64,000 bases of DNA from Leifsonia shinshuensis (GTDB taxonomy: Bacteria; Actinomycetota; Actinomycetes; Actinomycetales; Microbacteriaceae), in NCBI RefSeq assembly GCF_014217625.1, contig NZ_CP043641.1:2976001-3040000 (forward strand), read 5' to 3'. Shown here in pieces: positions 56,355-64,000 of the stretch; positions within the stretch are counted from its first letter, which is position 1, and each line of letters begins with the position of its first letter. The notes below the pieces were generated by a model that saw nothing but the letters and a program-made list of their open reading frames with translations, had not been told where the DNA came from and searched no databases. The translations under genes and the position numbers were made by a program.

Positions 56355-56954
56355 GTGGCACCCGCCGTTCCCCAGAATCAGGGCGATCCGAACTCGAGCC
56401 GTTATTGGGTCGTCCCCGCCGTGCGCGCGATCGTCGCGCTCGCCGCGGCCGCCGTCGTCACCTTCACCCGCGACGCGCACACCCCGCAGTTCGGCCTCAT
56501 CGTCTTCGGCGTCTTCGCGGTCGCGGACGGCCTCGCGACCAGCGTCCTCAGCCTCCTCTTCGCCTCGAAGGGGATCACCCGCACCCTCTTCGCCGTCCAG
56601 GGCTGCATCGGCATCCTCGCCGGTGCGCTCGCCATCGCCCTCAACACCAGCGGACTGGGCCTGTTCCTCTACGTCGTGACTGTGTGGGCCGCGCTCACCG
56701 GCATCCTCGAGCTCTACAGCGGCGTGCGCGAGCGCCGGAGCGACGCGGCGGCGCGCGACTGGCTCATCACCGGAGCGCTCACCGCGATCCTGGCGCTGGT
56801 GCTCCTGTTCGTCCCGGCCGACGCCGTGCTCGCCATCGGCCTGTTCGGCGCCTGGGCCGTGATCGTCGGTGTCTTCCAGGGCATCGGGGCGGCGTCCCTG
56901 CGATCGGCGGCCCGGACCGCCGCGACCGCACGCCGGACGGAGAGCGGATCGTGA
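56355..56954 (+). CDS. DUF308/HdeD-like membrane protein
   Basis: 199 residues with six helices arranged as three similar hairpins (VFGVFAVADGLATSVLSLLF and VVTVWAALTGILELYSGVRE), as in HdeD-type DUF308 proteins. GTG start; TAGACT at 56316-56321 and GAGAGAGG before the start give a short leader. Overlaps the next gene by GTGA (56951-56954). Confidence 0.75.
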   Translation: MAPAVPQNQGDPNSSRYWVVPAVRAIVALAAAAVVTFTRDAHTPQFGLIVFGVFAVADGLATSVLSLLFASKGITRTLFAVQGCIGILAGALAIALNTSGLGLFLYVVTVWAALTGILELYSGVRERRSDAAARDWLITGALTAILALVLLFVPADAVLAIGLFGAWAVIVGVFQGIGAASLRSAARTAATARRTESGS

Positions 56955-57325
56955 CCAAGCGCGACAAGAAAGACCCCAGCGTGACCAACAGCCTCCAGCC
57001 GACCCGCCGTGACCGCTTCCTCCCCGCCGAGCTGCTCGGCATCTCCGCGGGCCTGGGCGTGTTCGTCGGCCTCATCGTCCTCATCGCGACGCGCGAGTTC
57101 ATCCTCGCCGGCGTCGCCCTCGGGATCGCGTTCATCCTGTCGCTCGTGCTGATGGCGCTGTTCGCCCTCGCCTTCAAGCCGAACGCGGCCGAGGTGGAGG
57201 ACATCCACGAGCAGGATGTGGAGGCCCAGGAGAAGGCCGCCGGGCACCACGACGCCGCGAAGCCGGCCACCCCGGCCGAGCGCGACGAGCGCCGCGGCGA
57301 GGACGGGACGCCCCGGGGGCACTGA
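56951..57325 (+). CDS. Small two-helix membrane protein
   Basis: 124 residues. Basic N-terminus, two helices (about 26-47 and 51-72) and a hydrophilic tail rich in Glu, Asp, Ala and Arg (DIHEQDVEAQEKAAGHHD). GTG start overlapping the HdeD-like gene, so translation is coupled. No named family recognised. Confidence 0.7.
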   Translation: MTKRDKKDPSVTNSLQPTRRDRFLPAELLGISAGLGVFVGLIVLIATREFILAGVALGIAFILSLVLMALFALAFKPNAAEVEDIHEQDVEAQEKAAGHHDAAKPATPAERDERRGEDGTPRGH

Positions 57326-57427
57326 GCCCGCCGCTGGTGGTGGCCCTGCCGGGTGCTGAGCCCGCGGGCTGTGAGCCGCCGCGCGCGGAGGCCGCCGCGG
57401 ATCCTCGACCCGCCGCGGCCCTGCCCG

Positions 57428-58807
57428 TCAGAGGCAGTCGACCAGCTCCGACGCGAGTCCGACATACCCCGCGGGCGTGAGCGCCAGCAGACGGTTCTTG
57501 GCCGCCTGACCGATCTCCAGTCCGTCGACGAACGCCGTCAGCGCCTCGTGGTCCACGCGCTTGCCGCGGGTCAGTTCCTTGAGCAGCGCGTACGGGTCCG
57601 AGATCGTGGAGCGGCCGGCAGTGACCTCCGCGCGGATCACCGTCTGGATGGCCTCCGCCAGCACCTCCCAATTGAGGTCGAGGTCGGTCGCGAGGGCGTC
57701 CCGGTCGAGGGAGATCTGGGCCAGGCCGCGCTGGATGTTGTCGAGTGCGAGGAGCGAGTGGCCGAGACCGACGCCGATGTTGCGCTGCGTGGTGGAGTCC
57801 GTCAGGTCGCGCTGCAGGCGGCTGGTCACCAGCGTGGACGCGAGCGAGTCGAGGACGGCGCTGGACAGCTCCAGGTTGGCCTCCGCGTTCTCGAAGCGGA
57901 TCGGGTTGACCTTGTGCGGCATCGTCGAGGAGCCGGTCGCGCCGGGCTCCGGGGTCTGCCGGAAGTAGCCCATCGAGATGTACGTCCAGACGTCCGTGCA
58001 CAGGTTGTGGAGGACGCGGTTGGCGTGCGAGATGCGGGAGTACAGCTCCGCCTGCCAGTCGTGCGACTCGATCTGCGTGGTCAGCGGGTTCCAGTCGAGG
58101 CCGAGGCTCTCCACGAACTCCTGGGAGATACGGGGCCAGTCGGCCTCCGGGTCTGCGACCAGGTGCGCGGCGAACGTGCCGGTCGCGCCGCTGAACTTGC
58201 CGAGGTACTCGGTGGCCTCCACTTGCTTCCGGATGCGGTCGAGGCGGTGCACGAAGACGGCGAGCTCCTTGCCCATGGTCGTCGGCGTCGCCGGCTGGCC
58301 GTGCGTGCGGGCGAGCATCGCGTCGCCGCGGTACTGCACCGCCTGTGCGCGCAGTTCGGCGATCACGGCGCGGAACGCGGGCAGCCAGACCTGGGCGACC
58401 GCGGCGCTGACGGTGAGCGCGTAGGAGAGGTTGTTGATGTCCTCGCTGGTCGCGGCGAAGTGGGTGAGCTCGGCGATGTGGTCGAGGCCGAGCGCGTGCA
58501 GGCGCTCGCGGACCAGGTATTCGACGGCCTTCACGTCGTGCTTGGTGGTGGCCTCCAGCTCGGCGAGCCGGTCGATCTCCGGCTGGCCGAAGTCGTCGGC
58601 CAGGGCGCGCAGCTGGCCGACCTGCTCGTCGGTGAGCGGGGAGGAGCCGAACATCCGGTGGCCGGTCAGGTAGATCAGCCACTCCACCTCGACCTGGACG
58701 CGCGCGCGATTGAGGCCGGCCTCCGACAGGTGGTCGCCGAGGCCGAGCACCGCGGACCGGTAGCGGCCGTCCAGAGGGCTGAGCGGCTGGGGAGGCAGGG
58801 CGGTCAT
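57428..58807 (-). CDS. purB: Adenylosuccinate lyase
   Basis: 459 residues; two steps in purine synthesis (SAICAR to AICAR, and adenylosuccinate to AMP). Signature GSSTMPHKVNPIRFENAE with the catalytic serine loop; HFAATSEDINN and TRTHGQPATPTTMGKE carry other active-site residues. Length follows the E. coli-type 456-residue class. Start LDGRYRSAVLG region after MTALPPQPLSP. Confidence 0.95.
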   Translation of the reverse strand: MTALPPQPLSPLDGRYRSAVLGLGDHLSEAGLNRARVQVEVEWLIYLTGHRMFGSSPLTDEQVGQLRALADDFGQPEIDRLAELEATTKHDVKAVEYLVRERLHALGLDHIAELTHFAATSEDINNLSYALTVSAAVAQVWLPAFRAVIAELRAQAVQYRGDAMLARTHGQPATPTTMGKELAVFVHRLDRIRKQVEATEYLGKFSGATGTFAAHLVADPEADWPRISQEFVESLGLDWNPLTTQIESHDWQAELYSRISHANRVLHNLCTDVWTYISMGYFRQTPEPGATGSSTMPHKVNPIRFENAEANLELSSAVLDSLASTLVTSRLQRDLTDSTTQRNIGVGLGHSLLALDNIQRGLAQISLDRDALATDLDLNWEVLAEAIQTVIRAEVTAGRSTISDPYALLKELTRGKRVDHEALTAFVDGLEIGQAAKNRLLALTPAGYVGLASELVDCL

Positions 58808-58868
58808 GGGGCTCCTCGCGGGATCGGCGTGGTGGATTCGCCTCTATTCTCCCGCACTCGCCGCCGGG

Positions 58869-59258
58869 CTACGCGCGCCGGGTGAGCGGCCGGAAGATCA
58901 GGCCGATGAGCCACGCGATGATGCCGAGCACCAGCGCGCCGAGGACGCCCCACCAGAACCCGGCGACGTGGAGGCCGAAGCCCATCAGGCCGCTGATCCA
59001 CGACACCAGGAGCAGCAGCAGCCCGTTCACGATGAACGAGATGAGCCCGAGCGTCAGGATGTAGAGCGGGAAGGCGACGATCCGGATCGCCGTGCCCACG
59101 ATGGCGTTGACCACGCCGAAGATGAGCGCGATGAGCAGGTAGGTCAGGACGGTCGCCGTAGTGCCCGGTGCGTACGGGACGACGGTGACGCCGCTGACGA
59201 TGAGCGTCGTGAGCCACAGGGCCAGCGCGTTGATGATCACCTTGAGCAGGAATCGCAT
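58869..59258 (-). CDS. Phage-holin-like four-helix membrane protein
   Basis: 129 residues with four hydrophobic helices, of the 4-TM holin-like family (PF04020) widespread in bacteria outside phages. ATG 59258 is preferred because GGGAGG is 8 nt upstream; a GTG at 59264 would be too close. It lies upstream of purB on the same strand. No lysis genes are nearby, so a holin role is not implied. Confidence 0.8.
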   Translation of the reverse strand: MRFLLKVIINALALWLTTLIVSGVTVVPYAPGTTATVLTYLLIALIFGVVNAIVGTAIRIVAFPLYILTLGLISFIVNGLLLLLVSWISGLMGFGLHVAGFWWGVLGALVLGIIAWLIGLIFRPLTRRA

Positions 59259-59317
59259 GGCCACATCCTCCCAAACGGGAGGCGCGGGAGGTAAGGGCTC
59301 GCCGCTAGAGTCGGCGC

Positions 59318-59809
59318 GTGCTCAACGATGACGGCCAGGTCACACCGGGGTCTCTGCCCACTCAGTCCGGGAAGACGGCGTACCCGCCGCTGCAGTGGAG
59401 GCCGCTGCGGGTGATGCGTCCGTTGCACAAGTTCGCGTTCATCGCCGGGCTTCTCATTGTCTGGCCCACGGTGGTCCGTCTGGTGGGACTCGTCGTGTCT
59501 CCGACTGCGGTCGGCCTGATCAGCAACGTCCTCTGGCCGTTCGCGATCATCGCGCTCGCCAGGTCCTTCCGCGGGCCGGACGAGCCCATCGTCCCGCCGC
59601 GGCCATGGTGGCGCTTGACCGCCCGCCCGCCGGCCGGGTGGGTCCTGGGTGCGATCTACACTGCCGGCGAGCTGATCGGGCTGATCTTCCCTGTGCCCGG
59701 CTCGCACGACGTCGTCGCTGTCGTCGGCGAAGTCTGCGGCCTCTTCATCGGCCTCGCCTTCCTCAACTCCTCCATCCGCCTCACCCTCCAGCGCCGTCGC
59801 CTCCAATAG
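59318..59809 (+). CDS. Uncharacterised membrane protein
   Basis: 163 residues with about four helices after a 35-residue hydrophilic N-terminus. No family recognised. TAGAGT (59306-59311) is 6 nt before the GTG, so a leaderless mRNA is likely. Divergent from the holin-like gene. Confidence 0.65.
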   Translation: MLNDDGQVTPGSLPTQSGKTAYPPLQWRPLRVMRPLHKFAFIAGLLIVWPTVVRLVGLVVSPTAVGLISNVLWPFAIIALARSFRGPDEPIVPPRPWWRLTARPPAGWVLGAIYTAGELIGLIFPVPGSHDVVAVVGEVCGLFIGLAFLNSSIRLTLQRRRLQ

Positions 59810-59854
59810 GGAGGAATGCTCCCGCGGGTATGCGCCCGCGACTAAGTTGGGTCT

Positions 59855-60964
59855 GTGACTGACGAAGACGCGCACGGCGTGCGGCTGCGGCCCGAGATCG
59901 TGGCGGTCCCCGCCTACAAGCAGGGGCGCCCGGCGCCGGCGGACGGTTACAAGCTGTCCAGCAACGAGAACCCCTATCCTCCGCTCCCCTCCGTCGTGGA
60001 GGCCGTGGCCGGGACGCTCAGCGAGCTCAACCGCTACCCCAACGCGGGCGGCGCCGATCTCCGTGAGCGGCTGGCCGAGCGGCACGGCGTGGAGGTCGAC
60101 CAGGTGCACCTGGGCAGTGGCTCCGTCGCGCTGCTCGCGCAGCTCATCTCAGCTGCGGCCGGTGTCGGCGACGAGGTCGTCTACTCGTGGCGGTCGTTCG
60201 AGGCCTACCCGGGCCTGGTCACTGTGGCGGGCGCGACCAGTGTGCAGGTGCCGAACCGTCCGGACGGCGGGCACGACCTCCCGGCGATGGCGGCCGCAGT
60301 GACCGACCGCACGCGCGTCGCGATCGTCTGCACGCCCAACAACCCGACCGGCCCGGTCGTGACGGCGGCGGAGTTCGAGACGTTCATGGCGTCCGTCCCC
60401 CGCGACCTCCTCGTGCTGCTGGACGAGGCCTACTACGAGTTCGTCACGGACGACGCCTCGGTGGACGGCATCCCGCTGCTCTCGCGCTACCCCAACCTCG
60501 TGGTGCTGCGCACGTTCTCGAAGGCCTACGGCCTCGCCGCGCTCCGCATCGGCTACGCGGTCGGCCCGGCTGCCGTCCTGAACGCGGCACGCTCGGCGGC
60601 CATCCCGCTGTCGGTCACCGACGCCTCCCGGGTCGCGGCGCTCGCGTCCATCGACGCAGAGGACGAGCTCATGGAGCGGGTCGCCCGCATCGCCATGCGG
60701 CGCGACAAGCTGCGGAACGCGCTGATCGAGCAGGGCTGGAACGTCCCGGAGGCCAACGGCAATTTCGTCTGGCTGGTCACCGGCGAGGAGACCGCGGCCG
60801 CCAACGACGCGTTCTTCGATGCGGGGCTGACCGTGCGGGCGTTCCCGCCGGAGGGCATCCGGATCAGCATCGGGGAGCAGGAATCTGTGGACAAACTCCT
60901 GGAGGTCGCCGCCGATCTTGTGCGGAACCTACCAAATGGCCACCCCGGCAAGCGGTTAGGTTAG
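59855..60964 (+). CDS. Histidinol-phosphate/aromatic aminotransferase (HisC/Pat type)
   Basis: 369 residues; fold type I PLP enzyme. [34 protein letters not shown] and PLP-lysine in [17 protein letters not shown]. Family members transaminate histidinol phosphate, phenylalanine or both; no his genes are nearby, and the aromatic (Pat) role is more probable. TAAGTT (59843-59848) is 6 nt before the GTG. The next gene begins 4 nt after its stop. Confidence 0.9.
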   Translation: MTDEDAHGVRLRPEIVAVPAYKQGRPAPADGYKLSSNENPYPPLPSVVEAVAGTLSELNRYPNAGGADLRERLAERHGVEVDQVHLGSGSVALLAQLISAAAGVGDEVVYSWRSFEAYPGLVTVAGATSVQVPNRPDGGHDLPAMAAAVTDRTRVAIVCTPNNPTGPVVTAAEFETFMASVPRDLLVLLDEAYYEFVTDDASVDGIPLLSRYPNLVVLRTFSKAYGLAALRIGYAVGPAAVLNAARSAAIPLSVTDASRVAALASIDAEDELMERVARIAMRRDKLRNALIEQGWNVPEANGNFVWLVTGEETAAANDAFFDAGLTVRAFPPEGIRISIGEQESVDKLLEVAADLVRNLPNGHPGKRLG

Positions 60965-60968
60965 AACG

Positions 60969-62108
60969 GTGGTTGCGACGAACGATACCCCGCGCCCGGC
61001 GAACACCGTCCAGCTGCTGACCGCAGACGGCCGGTTCCAGCCGAGCGACCCGGCCGGCGAGTACCTCCCCTACCTCGAGCGACTCGGCGAGGAGGACTAC
61101 CGCACCTTCTACCGCGACATGGTCCGCGTGCGTGCCGTCGACAACGAGGGGGCCAACCTCCAGCGCCAGGGCCAGCTCGGCCTGTGGGTGCCGAGCCGCG
61201 GCCAGGAGGGCGCCCAGGTCGGCTCCGCCCGCGCGGCCAAGCCGCAGGACAACCTGTTCCCGTCGTACCGCGAGCACGTGGTCGGCATGATCCGCGGCAT
61301 AGACCCGGTCGGCATCATGGGCCTGCTGCGCGGCACCACGCACGGCGGCTGGGACCCGACCGACCCTGCGGTGAACGGCTTCCACCTCTACACACTGGTC
61401 ATCGGCTCGCACACGCTGCACGCGACCGGCTACGCGATGGGCGTCAAGCTCGACGGCAAGGTCGGCACCGGGAACCCGGACGCGGACGAGGCCGTGATCG
61501 CCTACTTCGGCGACGGAGCGACCAGCCAGGGCGACGTCAGCGAGGCGTTCGTCTTCGCCGCCAGTTACCAGACCCCGCAGGTCTTCTTCCTGCAGAACAA
61601 CCACTGGGCCATCTCCGTGCCGGTGACCACTCAGTCGCGCACCCCGCTCTACCTGCGGTCGAGCGGCTTCGGCATCCCGGGCGTGCAGCTCGACGGCAAC
61701 GACGTGCTCGCCGCCTACGCGGTGACCGCGAAGCACCTCGACGACGCGCGCAACGGCGAAGGCCCCAGCATGATCGAGGCGCTCACGTACCGGATGGGCG
61801 CGCACACGTCGAGCGACGACCCCACCAAGTACCGCACCGACGACGAGGTTGCGTACTGGGCAGAGCGCGACCCGATCCTGCGGTTCCGGGCCTTCCTGGA
61901 GAACCAGGGCGTCGGCCAGGCGTTCTTCGACGCGGCGCAGGAGGAGGCGGCCGACCTGGCAGCCGATGTGCGCCGCCGCACGCTGGCGCTGGACGTCCCG
62001 CCGATCGAGAGCATGTTCGACAACGTCTACAGTGAGCCCCATCCCGTGATGGACGAGCAGCGGCGCTGGCTGCAGGAGTACGAAGCGTCGTTCGGAGGTG
62101 ACGCATGA
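60969..62108 (+). CDS. Branched-chain 2-oxoacid dehydrogenase E1 alpha
   Basis: 379 residues. Thiamine diphosphate motif GDGATSQGDVSEAFVFAASY ending in NN, plus SRGQEGAQVG and FPSYREHVVG. With E1 beta it decarboxylates branched-chain oxoacids (or pyruvate) and passes the acyl group to E2 lipoate. TAGGTT (60957-60962) is 6 nt before the GTG. In anteiso-fatty-acid-rich Microbacteriaceae this complex supplies primers; that link is inference. Overlaps the E1 beta gene (ATGA at 62105-62108). Confidence 0.9.
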   Translation: MVATNDTPRPANTVQLLTADGRFQPSDPAGEYLPYLERLGEEDYRTFYRDMVRVRAVDNEGANLQRQGQLGLWVPSRGQEGAQVGSARAAKPQDNLFPSYREHVVGMIRGIDPVGIMGLLRGTTHGGWDPTDPAVNGFHLYTLVIGSHTLHATGYAMGVKLDGKVGTGNPDADEAVIAYFGDGATSQGDVSEAFVFAASYQTPQVFFLQNNHWAISVPVTTQSRTPLYLRSSGFGIPGVQLDGNDVLAAYAVTAKHLDDARNGEGPSMIEALTYRMGAHTSSDDPTKYRTDDEVAYWAERDPILRFRAFLENQGVGQAFFDAAQEEAADLAADVRRRTLALDVPPIESMFDNVYSEPHPVMDEQRRWLQEYEASFGGDA

Positions 62109-63403
62109 GCGACCTGAGAGGCGAGACCGGATACGTGGAGGCCGAGCTGATGGAGGACGAGACGCCGGACGCCGCCAGCGCCGGGCACGACGAACCGTTC
62201 GACGACACGCAGGCCATCGATGTCGTCGAGATCGTGGAGAGCGAGCCCGGTTCCCTCGTGCTGGAGGAGCACGTGGCCGAGCAGGAGTGGACGCGCGAGT
62301 TCGTGGTCGAGAACGAGACGGTTCCGGAGCAGGCCGAGGCGATCGACGCCGAGTCGGAGGTCGGGGAGCCGCAGGCCACAGCTCTCGAGGCTGAGGCGCC
62401 CGCGCCTGCCGAGCCCGCCGGCCCGCGCATCCAGTCGATGCCGATGGTGAAGGCGCTCAACGCCGGCCTCCGCCGTGCGCTCGCCGCGGACCCGAAGGTC
62501 CTGCTCATGGGCGAGGACATCGGCCCGCTCGGCGGCGTCTTCCGCGTCACCGAGGGCCTGCAGGCCGAGTTCGGCGCGAAGCGCGTGCTCGACACTCCCC
62601 TCGCGGAGGCCGGGATCATCGGCTCGGCCATCGGCCTGGCGATGCGCGGCTACCGCCCGGTGGTGGAGATCCAGTTCAACGGCTTCGTCTTCCCCGGCTT
62701 CGACCAGATCACGACGCAGCTCGCCAAGCTGACCAACCGGCACGGCGGCGCGTTGTCGATGCCGGTCGTCATTCGCATCCCGCACGGCGGCCACATCGGC
62801 GCCGTCGAGCACCACCAGGAGGCGCCGGAGGCGTACTTCGCGCACACCGCCGGCCTGCGGATCGTCGCGCCCTCGACTCCGAACGACGCGTACTGGATGA
62901 TCCAGGAGGCCATCGCCTCCGACGACCCGGTGATCTTCTTCGAGCCGATGAGCCGCTACTGGCCGAAGGGCGACGTCGACACCGAGGAGAACCCGGTGCC
63001 GCTGCACGCCAGCCGCGTGGTCTGCACCGGAACGGACGCGACGATCGTGGCGTGGGCGGGCATGGTGCCCGTCGCGCTGCGCGCCGCCGAGGTCGCCGCC
63101 GAGGAGGGCCGCAGCCTCGAGGTCGTCGACCTCCGCTCGCTCGCGCCCATCGACTACGCGCCCGTGCTCCAGTCGGTGCAGAAGACCGGGCGTCTCATCG
63201 TCGCGCAGGAGGCTCCCGGCACCGTGTCCGTCGCTTCCGAGGTCGCCGCGGTGGTCGCCGAGAAGGCGTTCTACTCGCTGGAGTCGCCCGTGCTCCGCGT
63301 CGCCGGCTTCGACACCCCGTTCCCGCCGGCGAAGCTGGAGGGCATCTACCTCCCCGACGCCGACCGCATCCTCGAAGCCGTCGACCGCGCGCTCGCCTAC
63401 TGA
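62105..63403 (+). CDS. Branched-chain 2-oxoacid dehydrogenase E1 beta with acidic N-terminal extension
   Basis: 432 residues. The transketolase-type core starts near residue 111 (SMPMVKALNAGLRRALAADP) with LLMGEDIGPLGGVFRVT, DTPLAEAGIIGSAIGLAMRG and a normal C-terminal domain (VVDLRSLAPIDY). Residues 1-110 are extra, very acidic (many Glu, Asp) and low-complexity, and contain FDDTQAID around Thr35. The start overlaps the E1 alpha stop, so the extension is in the coupled frame. A Met at 113 could be an internal start, but no clear ribosome site was found. Confidence 0.9.
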   Translation: MSDLRGETGYVEAELMEDETPDAASAGHDEPFDDTQAIDVVEIVESEPGSLVLEEHVAEQEWTREFVVENETVPEQAEAIDAESEVGEPQATALEAEAPAPAEPAGPRIQSMPMVKALNAGLRRALAADPKVLLMGEDIGPLGGVFRVTEGLQAEFGAKRVLDTPLAEAGIIGSAIGLAMRGYRPVVEIQFNGFVFPGFDQITTQLAKLTNRHGGALSMPVVIRIPHGGHIGAVEHHQEAPEAYFAHTAGLRIVAPSTPNDAYWMIQEAIASDDPVIFFEPMSRYWPKGDVDTEENPVPLHASRVVCTGTDATIVAWAGMVPVALRAAEVAAEEGRSLEVVDLRSLAPIDYAPVLQSVQKTGRLIVAQEAPGTVSVASEVAAVVAEKAFYSLESPVLRVAGFDTPFPPAKLEGIYLPDADRILEAVDRALAY

Positions 63404-63430
63404 GCCCGCGCCGAACGAAAGAAGCCGCAC

Positions 63431-64000
63431 ATGAGCGAGTCCCAGTTCCTGCTGCCCGACGTCGGCGAGGGTCTGACCGAGGCCGAGATCGTCTCGTGGA
63501 AGGTCGCGCCCGGTGAGCCGGTCGCGGTCAACCAGGTGATCGTGGAGATCGAGACGGCCAAGTCGCTCGTGGAGCTGCCGTCGCCGTTCGAGGGGACCGT
63601 CGGCGAGCTGCTGGTCTCCGAGGGCCAGACGGTGGAGGTCGGCACCCCGATCATCACCGTCACCGCCGGTGCGTCCGCTCCCGCCGCCCCGGCCGAGCCG
63701 GTCAGCGAGGTGGCGGAGGCCGAGGCCGACGCCGCGCAGAGCGTGTCGCACGAGGCGGACGAGCCGAAGGCGGGCGCCGTGCTCGTCGGGTACGGCGCCG
63801 CGGGTCACGGGACCAGCCGCCGTCGCCGGGTGACGCACCCGGGCACCGCGGCCATCCCGGTGACGTTCACGCCGGCAGCGCCTGCCGCTGCTGCGACTCC
63901 TGCGCCTGCCGCCTCCCCCGCCCCGGCGCCCGCCGTCGCTCCTACCTCGTCCGCCCCGGCCGGCGCCTCCCCCGTCGGCAGCGCCCCGGTGATCGCCAAG
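63431..64000 (+). CDS. Dihydrolipoamide acyltransferase (E2), N-terminal part (cut by window end)
   Basis: 190 codons present. A lipoyl domain at residues 1-78 with lipoate-bearing Lys44 in [12 protein letters not shown], then Ala/Pro/Glu-rich linkers including a basic patch ([13 protein letters not shown]) and an Ala-Pro-rich hinge. The subunit-binding and catalytic domains lie beyond the window. ATG at 63431 with GAAAGAAG upstream, 27 nt after E1 beta. Confidence 0.9.
   Translation, partial: MSESQFLLPDVGEGLTEAEIVSWKVAPGEPVAVNQVIVEIETAKSLVELPSPFEGTVGELLVSEGQTVEVGTPIITVTAGASAPAAPAEPVSEVAEAEADAAQSVSHEADEPKAGAVLVGYGAAGHGTSRRRRVTHPGTAAIPVTFTPAAPAAAATPAPAASPAPAPAVAPTSSAPAGASPVGSAPVIAK

Noticed and set aside
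58869..59258. Phage remnant suggested by the holin-like gene
   Set aside because: No endolysin, integrase or structural gene nearby; this family is common as a chromosomal membrane protein.

Overview
The window is high-GC actinobacterial DNA that spans the chromosomal replication origin. Gene content and order (dnaA, dnaN, gnd, recF, dciA, gyrB, gyrA, DUF3566, tRNA-Ile, tRNA-Ala, ppiA, crgA, trpG/pabA, pknB, pknA, pbpA, rodA, pstP, fhaB, fhaA, tRNA-Leu) follow the classical actinobacterial origin layout known from Mycobacterium. Single-base differences in style (sortase E, rhomboid with a zinc ribbon, DUF6049, PknA carrying a PASTA domain) suggest a Microbacteriaceae member such as Leifsonia or a relative. 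That placement is inference from gene content; no 16S gene is present. No insertion sequence, prophage, CRISPR array or restriction system was seen.

Layout. 1-4 kb: the end of an amino-acid permease and a secreted galactose-oxidase-like protein whose frame is broken at a G run. 4-13 kb: tRNA-Leu and the FHA/phosphatase/RodA/PBP/Ser-Thr kinase cluster that controls growth and division. 13-17 kb: pabA-type glutaminase, a 52-residue membrane peptide, sortase E, crgA, rhomboid and cyclophilin, with a dense DnaA-box cluster next to crgA. 17.6-21.9 kb: an accessory block (PspC, Nudix, Fpg, rhodanese, Lrp, MarR, FAD monooxygenase) between ppiA and the tRNA-Ile/tRNA-Ala pair. 22-33 kb: gyrA/gyrB, dciA, recF, gnd, dnaN, dnaA and both origin intergenic regions. 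33-38.5 kb: rpmH, rnpA, yidD, yidC, jag, rsmG, parA, parB with four perfect parS sites. 38.5-47.9 kb: ddl, an aminotransferase, trxA/trxB, murJ, a DUF6049 secreted protein and the CCA-adding enzyme. 48-52 kb: rpsF, ssb, rpsR, rplI and dnaB, with another DnaA-box cluster before dnaB. 52-60 kb: small accessory and membrane genes plus purB. 60-64 kb: HisC/Pat aminotransferase and the start of a branched-chain 2-oxoacid dehydrogenase operon, cut by the window end.

How it works together: initiation (dnaA, oriC, dciA, dnaB, dnaN, ssb), topology (gyrAB), segregation (parABS), ribosome and membrane insertion (rpmH, rnpA, yidC) and envelope growth with its Ser/Thr phosphorylation control (pknAB, pstP, fhaAB, rodA, pbpA, crgA, murJ, ddl) all sit in one 64-kb origin domain.

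I did not find a clearly new multi-gene system. The most interesting structures are regulatory: DnaA-box clusters about 16 kb and 19 kb to either side of oriC, parS sites built into gene starts and stops, paired MarR and single TetR operators, an 11-codon leader ORF coupled to the DUF6049 gene, many probable leaderless starts, and a 110-residue acidic extension on the E1-beta subunit.
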